Program-made: the position numbers and the translations under genes | Shown: piece after piece, positions 17,710 to 26,681 of the stretch | Position numbering within the stretch: the stretch's first letter is position 1 | How the letters are laid out: each line of letters starts with the position of its first letter | Origin: Burkholderia sp. D-99 | GTDB lineage: Bacteria > Pseudomonadota > Gammaproteobacteria > Burkholderiales > Burkholderiaceae | Direction: 5' to 3' | Length of the DNA stretch: 64,000 nt | Assembly: GCF_011605345.1 (NCBI RefSeq) | Contig: NZ_JAAOXM010000011.1 | Coordinates: forward strand, 124,001-188,000 | The notes under the pieces: generated by a model | The model's input: the letters and a program-made list of their open reading frames with translations, nothing else | The model's database searches: none | Told to the model about the DNA's origin: nothing

Positions 17710-19257
17710 ATGGCCACGCCGGCCCCTACCCGCCACCCGACCGGCGCGCCGTCGTCGGCCGCCGACGAGGCGCGCGACGCGCGCTACGAGAACCCGTTCG
17801 CGCCTCCCGACGAAACCGACGCGCCCGAGGCACCGCGCCCGCGCTCGCTGTTCGGCGAGATCCTCGACTGGATGCTCGCACCGCTGCTGCTGCTGTGGCC
17901 GATGAGCATCGCCGTCACCTACCTCGTCGCGAAGACGATCGCGAACGGCCCGTTCGATCGCGCGCTCGAGACCAACGCGTACGTGCTCGCGCGGCAGATC
18001 CATCCGGTAAACGGCGTCGCCGAGCTGACACTGCCGGAACAGACGCGTGACTTCCTGCGCGCGGACAACGTCGACAGTGTTTACTTCCAGGTACTCGGCA
18101 CACGCGGCGAGCTGGTCGCGGGCGAAGCCGACATGCCGCTGCCGCGCGACGAGGACCGCCCGCCGCCAGGCGTCGTCATGTTTCGCGACGACCTGCTGCG
18201 CGGCAACGACGTGCGCGTCGCGTATACGACGGTCGCGCTGCCGCAATCGGACAGCACGCAGCCCGTGCTCGTGCAGGTCGGCGAAACGCTGGACAAGCGC
18301 AACGCGCTCGCGAACGACATCATCAAGGGCGTGATCCTGCCGCAGTTCGTGATCCTGCCGCTCGCGATCCTGCTGGTCTGGTTCGGGCTGTCGCGCGGGC
18401 TCGCACCGCTCAACGCGCTGCAGGCGCACATCCGCGCGCGGCGGCCCGACGACCTGTCGCCGGTCGAGGCGCAGCGCGCGCCGCCCGAGATCGAGCCGCT
18501 CGTCACGTCGTTCAACGACCTGCTCGCCCGCCTCGAACAGAACATGGCGCTGCAAAAGCGCTTCATCGCCGACGCCGCCCACCAGATGAAGACGCCGCTC
18601 GCGGGCCTGCGCACGCAGGCCGAGTTCGCGCTGCGCCACCCCGTCCCGCACGACGTGCAGCGCTCGCTCGAGCAGATCGCGACGAGCTCCGAGCAGGCCG
18701 CGCGGCTCGTCACGCAGCTGCTCGCGCTGGCGCGCGCCGAGAACCGCGCGAGCGGGCTGACGTTCGAGCCGGTCGAGATCGCCGCGCTCGCGCGGCGCGC
18801 GGTGCGCGACTGGGTGCAGGCCGCGCTCGCGAAACGCATGGATCTCGGCTACGAAGGCCCGCCGGACGACACGCCGCTCGACGTCGACGGCAATCCGGTG
18901 ATGCTGCGCGAGATGCTCGGCAACCTGATCGACAACGCGATCCGCTACACGCCGGACGGCGGCCGCATCACGGTGCGCGTGCGCGCCGAGCCCGCGGCGC
19001 GGTTCGTGCATCTCGAAGTCGAGGACACCGGGCCGGGCATCCCGGCCGCCGAACGCGAGCGCGTCGTCGAGCGCTTCTACCGGATCCTCGGCCGCGAAGG
19101 CGACGGCAGCGGCCTCGGGCTCGCGATCGTGCGCGAGATCGCCACGCAGCACGGCGGCACGCTGACGCTCGACGATCACATCTACCAGCAAGCACCGCGC
19201 CTCGCGGGCACGCTCGTGCGCGTCAGCCTGCCGCTGACCGAAACCGCCCCGGATTAA
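17710..19257 (+). CDS. Sensor histidine kinase (TctE-like, 2CSK_N type)
   Basis: A 515-residue membrane kinase. The N terminus has a disordered Pro-rich stretch (1-55), TM1 (about LLLLWPMSIAVTYLVA, 60-75), a periplasmic sensor region of the 2CSK_N type (starting FDRALETNAYVLARQI) and TM2 (VILPQFVILPLAILLVWFGL). The phosphoacceptor motif is ADAAHQMKTPLAGL, then the N box GNLIDNAIRYTPDGG, the G1 box DTGPGIP, an F box and the G2 box GSGLGLAI: all kinase motifs are intact. TctE-type kinases sense tricarboxylates or other organic acids; the transporter gene just downstream fits such a role, but the ligand is inference. Confidence 0.92.
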   Translation: MATPAPTRHPTGAPSSAADEARDARYENPFAPPDETDAPEAPRPRSLFGEILDWMLAPLLLLWPMSIAVTYLVAKTIANGPFDRALETNAYVLARQIHPVNGVAELTLPEQTRDFLRADNVDSVYFQVLGTRGELVAGEADMPLPRDEDRPPPGVVMFRDDLLRGNDVRVAYTTVALPQSDSTQPVLVQVGETLDKRNALANDIIKGVILPQFVILPLAILLVWFGLSRGLAPLNALQAHIRARRPDDLSPVEAQRAPPEIEPLVTSFNDLLARLEQNMALQKRFIADAAHQMKTPLAGLRTQAEFALRHPVPHDVQRSLEQIATSSEQAARLVTQLLALARAENRASGLTFEPVEIAALARRAVRDWVQAALAKRMDLGYEGPPDDTPLDVDGNPVMLREMLGNLIDNAIRYTPDGGRITVRVRAEPAARFVHLEVEDTGPGIPAAERERVVERFYRILGREGDGSGLGLAIVREIATQHGGTLTLDDHIYQQAPRLAGTLVRVSLPLTETAPD

Positions 19258-19483
19258 CCCTGACGCACGCTGCCGCCGCACACCGCGATTGCGTCAAAAC
19301 CGGCAATTTGCCAGACGTTGCAGGCATGATAAGCACCCGAAGCGGCCGGTTCGGCGCGGGTTAACGCTCAGCCGTTTTGCACGCGCGAGTCAGTCCGCCG
19401 TAAGTTTCCGTACCAATAATCGTCGACAGGCCCGCCCACCCAAGGCGGCCGCACACCTATATCAAGGGACTTGGAGACGACTC

Positions 19484-21142
19484 ATGGCAACGTTAGGCGG
19501 GCAAATTTCCCACTCGCCGATGACGGGCGAAGAGAAGAAGGTGATCTTCGCGTCGTCGCTCGGCACCGTGTTCGAGTGGTACGACTTTTACCTGGCCGGC
19601 TCGCTCGCGGCCTACATCAGCAAGAGCTTCTTCTCCGGCGTCAATCCGACCGCCGCCTTCATCTTCACGCTGCTCGGCTTCGCGGCCGGTTTCGCGGTGC
19701 GGCCGTTCGGCGCGATCGTGTTCGGCCGGCTCGGCGACATGGTCGGCCGCAAGCACACGTTCCTCGTGACGATCGTGATCATGGGCATCTCGACGTTCGT
19801 GGTCGGCTTCCTGCCGGGCTACGCGTCGATCGGCATTGCCGCGCCCGTGATCTTCATCGCGATGCGGCTGTTGCAGGGTCTCGCGCTCGGCGGCGAGTAC
19901 GGCGGCGCGGCGACCTACGTCGCCGAGCATGCGCCGGCCAACCGCCGCGGCTTCTACACCGCGTGGATCCAGACGACCGCCACGCTCGGCCTGTTCCTGT
20001 CGTTGCTCGTGATCCTTGGCGTGCGCACGTTCATCGGCGAGGAAGCGTTCGGCAGCTGGGGCTGGCGCGTGCCGTTCGTCGCGTCGATCCTGCTGCTCGC
20101 GGTGTCGGTGTGGATCCGGATGCAGCTGAACGAATCGCCGGTGTTCCTGCGCATCAAGGCGGAAGGCAAGACGTCGAAGGCGCCGCTGACCGAAGCGTTC
20201 GGCCAGTGGAAGAACCTGAAGATCGTGATCCTCGCGCTCGTCGGCCTGACCGCCGGCCAGGCCGTCGTGTGGTACACGGGCCAGTTCTACGCGCTGTTCT
20301 TCCTCACGCAGACGCTGAAGGTGGACGGTGCGAGCGCGAACATCCTGATCGCGATCGCGCTGTTGATCGGCACGCCGTTCTTCCTGTTCTTCGGTTCGCT
20401 GTCGGACAAGATCGGCCGCAAGCCGATCATCCTCGCGGGCTGCCTGATCGCGGCACTCACCTACTTCCCGCTCTTCAAGGCGCTCACGCACTACGCGAAT
20501 CCGCAGCTCGAACTCGCGACGCAGAAGGCACCGATCTCCGTCGTCGCCGACCCGGCCACCTGCTCGTTCCAGTTCAACCCGGTGGGCACGTCGAAGTTCA
20601 CGAACTCGTGCGACATCGCGAAGAGCGCGCTCGCGAAGGCCGGCCTGAACTACGAGAACGTCGCGGCACCGGCCGGCGCGATGGCCGAGATCAAGGTGGG
20701 CGACACTGTGATCCCGGCCTACGAGGGCAAGGCGACCGACGCGAAGGCGCAGGGCGCGGCGTTCGACAAGACGCTCGCGTCGACGCTGAAGGCGGCCGGC
20801 TATCCGGCCAAGGCGGACCCGGCGCAGCTCAACTGGCCGATGACGATCGTGATCCTGACGATCCTCGTGATCTACGTGACGATGGTCTACGGCCCGATCG
20901 CCGCGATGCTGGTCGAGATGTTCCCGACGCGAATCCGCTACACGTCGATGTCGCTGCCCTATCACATCGGCAACGGCTGGTTCGGCGGCTTCCTGCCGGC
21001 CACCGCGTTCGCGATCGTCGCGGCGAAGGGCGACATCTACTCGGGCCTCTGGTATCCGATCGTGATCGCGCTCGCCACGTTCGTGATCGGCCTGCTGTTC
21101 GTCAAGGAGACGAAGGACTCGAACATCTACGCGCAGGATTGA
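19484..21142 (+). CDS. MHS-family MFS transporter with large central insertion
   Basis: A 552-residue major-facilitator protein of the metabolite:H+ symporter group (KgtP, ProP, citrate and shikimate carriers). The signature SLGTVFEWYDFYLAGSLAAYI starts at about residue 25, and RLGDMVGRKHTF is the loop 2-3 motif. The family is normally 420-450 residues; the extra length is a soluble insert of about 110 residues (about 340-450, from ALTHYANPQLELATQK to PAQLNWPM) with two cysteines, in the second half of the protein between membrane segments. The ATG at 19484 follows GGAGA. It lies about 230 bases after the kinase gene and may be its target. Confidence 0.9.
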   Translation: MATLGGQISHSPMTGEEKKVIFASSLGTVFEWYDFYLAGSLAAYISKSFFSGVNPTAAFIFTLLGFAAGFAVRPFGAIVFGRLGDMVGRKHTFLVTIVIMGISTFVVGFLPGYASIGIAAPVIFIAMRLLQGLALGGEYGGAATYVAEHAPANRRGFYTAWIQTTATLGLFLSLLVILGVRTFIGEEAFGSWGWRVPFVASILLLAVSVWIRMQLNESPVFLRIKAEGKTSKAPLTEAFGQWKNLKIVILALVGLTAGQAVVWYTGQFYALFFLTQTLKVDGASANILIAIALLIGTPFFLFFGSLSDKIGRKPIILAGCLIAALTYFPLFKALTHYANPQLELATQKAPISVVADPATCSFQFNPVGTSKFTNSCDIAKSALAKAGLNYENVAAPAGAMAEIKVGDTVIPAYEGKATDAKAQGAAFDKTLASTLKAAGYPAKADPAQLNWPMTIVILTILVIYVTMVYGPIAAMLVEMFPTRIRYTSMSLPYHIGNGWFGGFLPATAFAIVAAKGDIYSGLWYPIVIALATFVIGLLFVKETKDSNIYAQD

Positions 21143-21230
21143 GGTCGAGGGGCGGGCTAGCGGTTGCTGCCGGACGCGGGTTCCGGTGAACGGCAACCCG
21201 CCCCGCCGCGAGGCCGGCACGGGCCGCCGG

Positions 21231-21261
21231 CACCTTTTTTCACGGAAGATGAAAAAAGGTG
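21231..21261. repeat. Perfect 12-bp inverted repeat upstream of the tRNA promoter
   Basis: CACCTTTTTTCA (21231-21242) is matched by TGAAAAAAGGTG (21250-21261) across seven bases. It abuts the TTGACA box of the tRNA promoter. It could end transcripts arriving from the MHS gene or be a regulator site. Confidence 0.6.
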
Positions 21262-21290
21262 TTGACAGCCTGACGGCCAATCTACATAAT
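21262..21290 (+). promoter_or_regulatory. Sigma70 promoter of the CAU tRNA gene
   Basis: TTGACA at 21262-21267, a 17-base spacer, then CATAAT at 21285-21290, ten bases before the tRNA. Both boxes are close to consensus. Confidence 0.8.
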
Positions 21291-21300
21291 TCATTTCTTC

Positions 21301-21377
<77 letters not shown>

Positions 21378-21383
21378 AATGCG

Positions 21384-21416
21384 AAAGCCCGGTAGATCTT
21401 TGATCTGCCGGGCTTT
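21384..21416 (+). terminator. Strong terminator after the tRNA
   Basis: AAAGCCCGG...CCGGGCTTT with an inner TAGATC/GATCTG extension forms a 15-bp stem (one G-U pair) with a three-base loop and is followed by TTTTCC. It begins seven bases after the tRNA end. Confidence 0.9.
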
Positions 21417-21517
21417 TCCGCTTTTCATGCCGTGAAATTCTCCTGGGCCGGGCGCCAGCAGCGCGAACGTTTCAGGTATGAGGCGGTTCGGGAAGCGCAG
21501 GCACCCGTGAAACACCC

Positions 21518-21703
21518 CTACTCGTCCGGGCGTTGCTTCAGTACACGGATCTGGTTCAACTCCAGCCCCGCGTACGGCTTCTTCCATCGGTAATACGTCT
21601 GTTCGGATATCCCCGGTTACCGATCCCGGTCCGACTCCGGCATGCCCTGCCTCGCCTGCTTGAGCGCTGCCACGATCTCCTCCACCGAGTATTGCTCGCG
21701 CTT
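21518..21703 (-). pseudogene. Relic of an IS3-family transposase orfA
   Basis: Reading the minus strand from 21703 gives KREQYSVEEIVAALKQARQG, then after a stop codon at the place of a turn, GISEQTYYRWKKPYAGLEL and NQIRVLKQ. This is the helix-turn-helix start of IS3-type OrfA (usual form ...IVAVLKQAE.G....D.CR..GISEQTFYRWKK.YAGME..Q...LK). It has at least one in-frame stop, is cut off after about 60 codons, and has no OrfB or terminal repeats nearby. It is therefore a dead fragment of a past insertion beside the tRNA. Confidence 0.75.
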
Positions 21704-21848
21704 CGCCGCCAACCTCCCGTTCCTGTCGGGGGAAATTGCCCACGAAACACCAACACTCATTTGTGTCCAGGATTTCCAAAGCAGATCAACTGATTTCTCG
21801 CTCCGAATTTCCAGATGATCGCGAAAGCTTGAACAGCAATGCAGTCAA

Positions 21849-22226
21849 TCATTTCTTCAAGATTACGCCAGCCATATACTCATTCAGATCGCGAAAATCC
21901 CTAACCGTCCACGTGAATGCGGGCAGCTTTACACCATTTTCTCGCAATGTTTTCGGAATCAGATCTCCGTTTGGACGGAGTATTACGGACGAGACAATGA
22001 CGCCCGGATAATCGAGCAGGCGCTTCTTGAACGCAGGCGTGGTGAGATCAGGTGTTGGAGGCGTGCTTTTATTAGCCAATGGCCCAGTGCCTTTAATGTC
22101 AGCTCCGTGGCACATCGCGCATCTCTTCAAAAAAATCCTCTCCCCATTGATAACATCTGCAAAGGACATGGACGGCGTCAGAAGCAGCATGATCAACGCG
22201 ACGATGAAATTTCCCTTAGCCTTCAT
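21849..22226 (-). CDS. Small secreted c-type cytochrome with atypical axial site
   Basis: A 125-residue protein with a signal peptide (MKAKGNFIVALIMLLLTPSMSFA, cleavage near 23) and one haem-binding motif CAMCH (36-40), the start of a class I cytochrome c. The usual distal ligand motif MPAF is read here as KLPAF, so the axial methionine is replaced by leucine. The last helix (FRDLNEYMAGVILKK) is normal. The gene is visibly AT-richer than its neighbours, next to the IS3 relic and the tRNA, which suggests transfer. The partner is unknown and it may be decaying. The ATG at 22226 has only a weak ribosome site. Confidence 0.75.
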   Translation of the reverse strand: MKAKGNFIVALIMLLLTPSMSFADVINGERIFLKRCAMCHGADIKGTGPLANKSTPPTPDLTTPAFKKRLLDYPGVIVSSVILRPNGDLIPKTLRENGVKLPAFTWTVRDFRDLNEYMAGVILKK

Positions 22227-22495
22227 ACAGTCCGTGCCCCCGATGGAATCAGCTTGAATCAGCGTTTCGTGCTGCGACAATTACCACGGCAGCCCTCGAA
22301 TCCTCGATCTCAAGTTCTTGCAGGTGGGTTACCCGTCGGGACGAATACGCGAATCCATGTATGTCCGTTTTTTATAAACCGGCCCGCCTTTTTCGGGCTG
22401 AATTTTTGACGGGAAAGGATGTTTTGTCAAATTGGAAAAACCTTGCTGATTCGCAGGCACAATGACGCCGTCCAGCACACGGCCGACGTCACACG
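22227..22495. other. AT-rich intergenic stretch
   Basis: It continues the AT-rich composition of the cytochrome gene until about 22440, where GC content returns to that of the chromosome. No gene, tRNA-end duplicate or clean terminal repeat was found. It marks the approximate right limit of the inserted segment. Confidence 0.45.
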
Positions 22496-22870
22496 ATGAT
22501 CCAGACCACTCCCGACAAGACATGGCGCATCGCCGCCCTCGCACTGGCTGCCGTCGTGCTCTGCTATGCCGGCGCCGGCGCGCCGACGCTTTCCCGCCTG
22601 CTCGACCCTGCCGTCATCGGCGAAGGCCTCGCCCTCAAGCCGATCACCTATCACTGGGTCAATCGCGTCGACCGCGCGATCCCCGAGGCCGATCTGTTCG
22701 CGAGCCGCTTCTACGTCCTGGTGCTGGCCGCACTCAACGCAATGGCCGCGCTGGTTGCACTTGATGCCCATCGCAGCCGCAAGCGCTTCGCATTCCTGCT
22801 CGGCTGGGCCCTCGTCATGCTGATCGTGCTCGTCAACGCGCAGGTCCAGGCGTTCTACAACGTGGGCTGA
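22496..22870 (+). CDS. Small inner-membrane protein of unknown function
   Basis: A 124-residue protein with three hydrophobic segments: about 11-28 (RIAALALAAVVLCYAGAG), about 70-88 (FYVLVLAALNAMAALVALD) and about 98-116 (AFLLGWALVMLIVLVNAQV). Between the first two is a hydrophilic loop with YHWVNRVDRAIPEADLF. It belongs to no family I recognise. The next gene begins three bases after its stop, so the two membrane proteins are surely translated from one message and may act together. Confidence 0.75.
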   Translation: MIQTTPDKTWRIAALALAAVVLCYAGAGAPTLSRLLDPAVIGEGLALKPITYHWVNRVDRAIPEADLFASRFYVLVLAALNAMAALVALDAHRSRKRFAFLLGWALVMLIVLVNAQVQAFYNVG

Positions 22871-22873
22871 CCG

Positions 22874-23218
22874 ATGAAGCGGCGCATCATGATCGTCATC
22901 GCCACGCTGGTCACCCTGATCGGGCTCGTGTCCGTCGCCGGCACGTTCGCCAATCTGTCGACACCCGACCAGTTGCGCCGTCTGCTGAGCTACGACTACA
23001 TGAGCTTCGCGGACAGCCTCGTCGAACGCGACTTCGGCGATTTCGCCAACAACTTCTACGCCGGCGTGGCGCTGATGCTCGTCGGCGGCACGCTCTTCAT
23101 CCGAATCGAACGCACACGCACGATCGCCCGCATCGTCACGTCGCTGCTGTTCGCGCTGCTCGCCGTCAGCCTCGTCTACGCGTGCCTGAATCCGCGCATC
23201 GGCATACGGCCGTTCTGA
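22874..23218 (+). CDS. Second small membrane protein of the pair
   Basis: A 114-residue protein with an N-terminal hydrophobic segment (MIVIATLVTLIGLVSVAGTF), then a 40-residue polar part (STPDQLRRLLSYDYMSFADSLVERDFGDF) and two more membrane segments (FYAGVALMLVGGTLFI and IVTSLLFALLAVSLVYACL). The family is not recognised. Start codon position and three-base spacing to the previous gene are unambiguous. Confidence 0.75.
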   Translation: MKRRIMIVIATLVTLIGLVSVAGTFANLSTPDQLRRLLSYDYMSFADSLVERDFGDFANNFYAGVALMLVGGTLFIRIERTRTIARIVTSLLFALLAVSLVYACLNPRIGIRPF

Positions 23219-23275
23219 TCGGGTGCGACTCGCGCGGCCGATCGCGCACGCCGCCCGTGCGACGAGACGCGCGCA

Positions 23276-24076
23276 TCACTTCGACTGAACCGGCTCATAA
23301 ACGCTGTCGATACGCTGATACGTATAGGAAAACGTCTTGTTCTCCGGATCGTAAAGACGCTGATACGCGTCGCGGCAAGCGCCGTCCAGCTCCACCGGGT
23401 AACTCGGTGGCCATGCCGCAACAGGCTGACACCTGAAATCGTCGGCGCCCGCACCGTTCTTTTTGAAACGCAGGATCATCAGGCTTTCCTGAATCTCCTG
23501 CGCCGCCTTCTCGTAGTACGGCTTGCGGTTGAAAACGACGCCGGGCGGGAAATAGTCCGATGTGAGGCCTTCGGCCATTTCCGGCTCGGCCACCATCACG
23601 GCCGCCTTGCGCAGATACGCCTCGGCCGCAGCGGGATCCGACGCCATCAGGCGCTGCCCCTTGAATTTGTAGGCCACTGCCACCACCGGGAGCTGGCCGG
23701 GCGTCGGGTGTTCGCCCCACCACGTGATGATCTGATCGAGACTGCGTGCGAAAAGCTGCTGCAACTCGTCCGATTTGGACTGAGTCACGCGCAACGGCAG
23801 CTGACAGTCGACCACGCATTGCGCAACGACCGGCGGATCGCCCGCTTTCCACTGCTTCCAGGTTTCCTCGTCGCGCGCGTTGCGCCGGTGATCGTCGATG
23901 GCGCTGGACACCAATGCAACCGGCGCGACGGCGACGATCGCTGCGCCCCACGCAAGATTGCACGCCGTTGAATGGCTGCTGGAAAACACGTTGCTGCATT
24001 CGCTCGAACATGCACCGAGCGCCAGCGCACCTGTCAGGCACGCCAGGCGCCGAATGATCTTCATGGACTTCGACAT
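23276..24076 (-). CDS. Lipoprotein of unknown function, 266 residues
   Basis: The N terminus (MKIIRRLACLTGALALGACSS) is a lipoprotein signal with lipobox LGAC and modified Cys near residue 23. A hydrophobic stretch follows at about 40-60 (LAWGAAIVAVAPVALVSSAI). The rest is soluble with several Cys (CVVDCQLP), a helical section with repeat-like text (PAAAEAYLRKAAVMVAEPEMAEGL, possibly TPR/Sel1-like) and a C-terminal Tyr-rich end (SYTYQRIDSVYEPVQSK). The start may be four codons later at MKIIRR. It converges with the small membrane genes. No function assigned. Confidence 0.75.
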   Translation of the reverse strand: MSKSMKIIRRLACLTGALALGACSSECSNVFSSSHSTACNLAWGAAIVAVAPVALVSSAIDDHRRNARDEETWKQWKAGDPPVVAQCVVDCQLPLRVTQSKSDELQQLFARSLDQIITWWGEHPTPGQLPVVAVAYKFKGQRLMASDPAAAEAYLRKAAVMVAEPEMAEGLTSDYFPPGVVFNRKPYYEKAAQEIQESLMILRFKKNGAGADDFRCQPVAAWPPSYPVELDGACRDAYQRLYDPENKTFSYTYQRIDSVYEPVQSK

Positions 24077-24436
24077 CGTTCCCCCGGTGATCGTGAATCG
24101 TTCTTCTGGCCGCAGTCATCCTTGCCGCGGCTCTTCACCCGAGGCGGAAAGCCGCTGCGCGAATTTAGCGAATCGGTCGATCAAAAGATAACTGTCGGGT
24201 TTGTCAGGCGGTCAACCGTTCCGGGCAAAATCACCGGGGCGGAAGGTGTGTCGAGGAAGTACGGACGGCGGTCAAACGCGGGATCGTCGAGTCATTGCGA
24301 CGCGTCGACAGGCACGCGCGGCCGGGCACGACGCGCTTCGCATCCGTACCCGGCGGCATCACCATCGCATCCAGTCGTCGCCTCGATTCGTACACCCATG
24401 CCCGCCGGGCGTGTCCGTCGCACGCCATGCGTTACA
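24077..24436. other. Intergenic stretch with no gene seen
   Basis: No credible coding frame on either strand; the longest open frames are shadows without ribosome sites. It lies between the lipoprotein promoter and the 3' end of a LysR gene. No terminator with a U-tract is evident. Confidence 0.45.
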
Positions 24437-25411
24437 TCACGCGGCCACCGCGCCTCTCTGCAGCTTCGCCGCGTGCGCCTCCACCCGCCCCCGCCAGTTC
24501 TCCCCGCCCTCCAGCGACGGCGTCGCCTCGAACACCTCCGCGACCCAGTCGGCGAACACGCGCACCTTCTGCGACAGGTGCCGGTTGTGCGGATAGACGA
24601 TCGAAATCGGCTTCGGCTTCGGATTGCAGTCCGGCAGCACCTCGACCAGCGAACCGTCGAGCAGGTGCGGCAGCACCATGAACAGCGTCGGCTGGATCAT
24701 CCCGAACCCTTCGAGCCCGCACGTCACGTAGGCATCCGAATCGTTGACCGTGACGCTGCCGTTCATCCGCACCTCGAACGGCTTGCCGTCGATCATGAAC
24801 ACCCACGGAATCGCACGCGCACCGTGGCTCGAACGAAAATTCACCGCTTGATGGTCGGCGAGATCGGCGATCTCGTGCGGCTCGCCGTGACGCGCCAGGT
24901 AATCGGGCGACGCGCAGGTCACGCGCTTCAGCATCCCGATCCGCCGCGCGACCATCGACGAATCCTCGAGCGGCCCGACCCGAATCATGCAGTCGATGCC
25001 CTCCTCGACCGGATCCACGTAGCGGTCGGAGAGCCCCAGTTCGAGCGTGATGTCGGGGTAGCGCTGCCGGAAAATCGACAGCGACGGCAGCACGATGCGC
25101 CGCCCGAGCGAACTCGGCATGTGGACACGCAACACGCCGCTCGGCTTGCGGTTGCCGGTCTGGAAACTCGCGTCGGCCTCCGCGATCTCCGTGATGATCT
25201 TCGTGCAATGCTCGTAGTACGCTGCGCCTTCCGGCGTGAGCGACAGCCTGCGCGTCGTCCGGTGCATCAGGCGCACGCCGAGCAGCGCCTCGAGGTTCTG
25301 AATGATGGTCGTCACCGACGCGCGCGGCATCGCGAGCGTGTCGGCCGCGCGTGTGAAGCTGTTCGCGTCGACCACGCGGGTAAAAACTTCCATTGCCTGG
25401 ATTCGGTCCAT
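24437..25411 (-). CDS. LysR-family transcriptional regulator
   Basis: A 324-residue LysR-type regulator. The winged HTH at the start (MDRIQAMEVFTRVVDANSFTRAADTLAMPRASVTTIIQNLEALLGVRLMHRTTRRLSLTPEG) is complete, followed by the substrate-binding domain (from about residue 90) with typical CASPDYLARHG and DSDAYVTCGLEGFGMIQ segments. The start at 25411 fits the usual MDRIQAM opening of this subgroup, with AAGGGGG upstream. The tail is rather longer than usual by about 20 residues. The neighbouring GlxA gene is on the same strand, so its target cannot be inferred from a divergent partner. Confidence 0.93.
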   Translation of the reverse strand: MDRIQAMEVFTRVVDANSFTRAADTLAMPRASVTTIIQNLEALLGVRLMHRTTRRLSLTPEGAAYYEHCTKIITEIAEADASFQTGNRKPSGVLRVHMPSSLGRRIVLPSLSIFRQRYPDITLELGLSDRYVDPVEEGIDCMIRVGPLEDSSMVARRIGMLKRVTCASPDYLARHGEPHEIADLADHQAVNFRSSHGARAIPWVFMIDGKPFEVRMNGSVTVNDSDAYVTCGLEGFGMIQPTLFMVLPHLLDGSLVEVLPDCNPKPKPISIVYPHNRHLSQKVRVFADWVAEVFEATPSLEGGENWRGRVEAHAAKLQRGAVAA

Positions 25412-25592
25412 GCTGCTCCCCCTTCGAATCGCCAACGAAACAGCATAGAGCGCGCGACGGGCACGGCACAAGCCCCCACCCATTGTTCTCCGATCCTGAA
25501 TAGTTTCGGCATTTCGGACTGGAAAGCGATCGATTTCCGTTCAGTCTCACCCGGCAACCGTTCCGGCCCCGAGCGCAGCCGCACGCCGTGCA

Positions 25593-26564
25593 TTAGCGCA
25601 CGAATCGCTCGCGATACCCCTGCGGCGACACGCCCAGCAAACGCACGAAACAGCGCCGCAGCGTCTCCTCCGAGCCGAAGCCGCAACGCGCGGCGATCCG
25701 CTTGACGGGCCATGCCGTTTCGCCGAGCAGGCGCTGCGCGGCCTCGACGCGGATCTGCTCGACCGCACGCGCGGGTGTGCGGCCGGTTTCCGCGCGGTAG
25801 TGACGCACGAAGCTGCGCTCGCTCATGCTTACGCGCTCGGCCAGCGCGGGCACCGACAGGTCGGCCGTCAGGTGCTCGGCCATCCACGCATGCAGTTCGC
25901 CGAACCGGTCGTCGGTGCGCTGCATCGACAGCATCGCGCTGAACTGCGCCTGCCCGCCCGGGCGCTTCAGGAACACGACGAGTTCGCGCGCGACGTCGAG
26001 CGCGGCCGCCCGCCCCAGATCCTCCTCGACCAGCGCGAGCGCGAGATCGATGCCGGCCGTCACGCCGGCCGAGGTCCACAGCGCGCCTTCGCGGATGAAG
26101 ATCGGATCGGATTCGACGCGCACGTTCGGATAGCGCGCCGCGAATTCGTCGCAGCGCGCCCAGTGCGTGACCGCACGCCGCCCGTCGAGCAGGCCGGCCT
26201 CGGCGAGCAGGAATGCGCCGGTGCAGACCGATGCCACGCGCCGTGTGCGCGCCGCCTGCTGCCGCACCCAGCGCACCAGCCGCGCATCCCGGGATGCCGC
26301 ATGCACGCCCTTGCCGCCGGCGACGATCAGCGTATCGGGATGGCGTGCAGCCGAGCGCAGCGACTCGGCCATCACGACGAGGCCCGACGACGTCTCGACG
26401 GGCCCCGCCTCGGCCGCGACGACGCGCGGCGCGTACGGCGCCGGCTGGCCGCGCTCCAGCGCGAGCTCGTTGACGGACGCAAACACCTGCAGCGGCCCCG
26501 ACACGTCGAGCAGCTGTGCACGAGGGAATGCAAGGACCAGGATCGAACGCGGGGCGGCAGACAT
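25593..26564 (-). CDS. GlxA-family regulator (DJ-1/PfpI domain plus AraC HTH)
   Basis: A 323-residue AraC-type regulator whose N-terminal half (1-185) is a DJ-1/PfpI amidotransferase-like domain (VLAFPRAQLLDVSGPLQVF, then VASVCTGAFLLAEAG with the elbow Cys) and whose C-terminal half (about 220-320) holds two AraC helix-turn-helices (VPALAERVSMSERSFVRHYRAETG and VKRIAARCGFGSEETLRRCF). It is divergent from an isonitrile hydratase-like DJ-1/PfpI enzyme, so it most likely controls that gene and senses a related small molecule. MSAAPRS at 26564 is preferred as the start over the longer frame. Confidence 0.92.
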   Translation of the reverse strand: MSAAPRSILVLAFPRAQLLDVSGPLQVFASVNELALERGQPAPYAPRVVAAEAGPVETSSGLVVMAESLRSAARHPDTLIVAGGKGVHAASRDARLVRWVRQQAARTRRVASVCTGAFLLAEAGLLDGRRAVTHWARCDEFAARYPNVRVESDPIFIREGALWTSAGVTAGIDLALALVEEDLGRAAALDVARELVVFLKRPGGQAQFSAMLSMQRTDDRFGELHAWMAEHLTADLSVPALAERVSMSERSFVRHYRAETGRTPARAVEQIRVEAAQRLLGETAWPVKRIAARCGFGSEETLRRCFVRLLGVSPQGYRERFVR

Positions 26565-26681
26565 GGCGATTGGCTGAAAACGTGGGTGATATGGCAATTT
26601 CGCCAAACACTACGCGCCTAGAATTCATCTGTCCATCCCGTGCCGGCAACGGTGCGCTCCCCTTCCAACCGGAGTCTTCGC

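Noticed and set aside
19493..21280. A 595-codon minus-strand frame opposite the MHS transporter
   Set aside because: It is highly charged and repetitive (Arg/Asp/His) and has no ribosome site; the transporter on the plus strand is clear.
21378..22440. A tRNA-end duplication (att site) at the right end of the AT-rich segment
   Set aside because: I looked for a copy of the tRNA 3' part (GGTTCGAATCCC) and found only weak partial words, so no attachment site is claimed.
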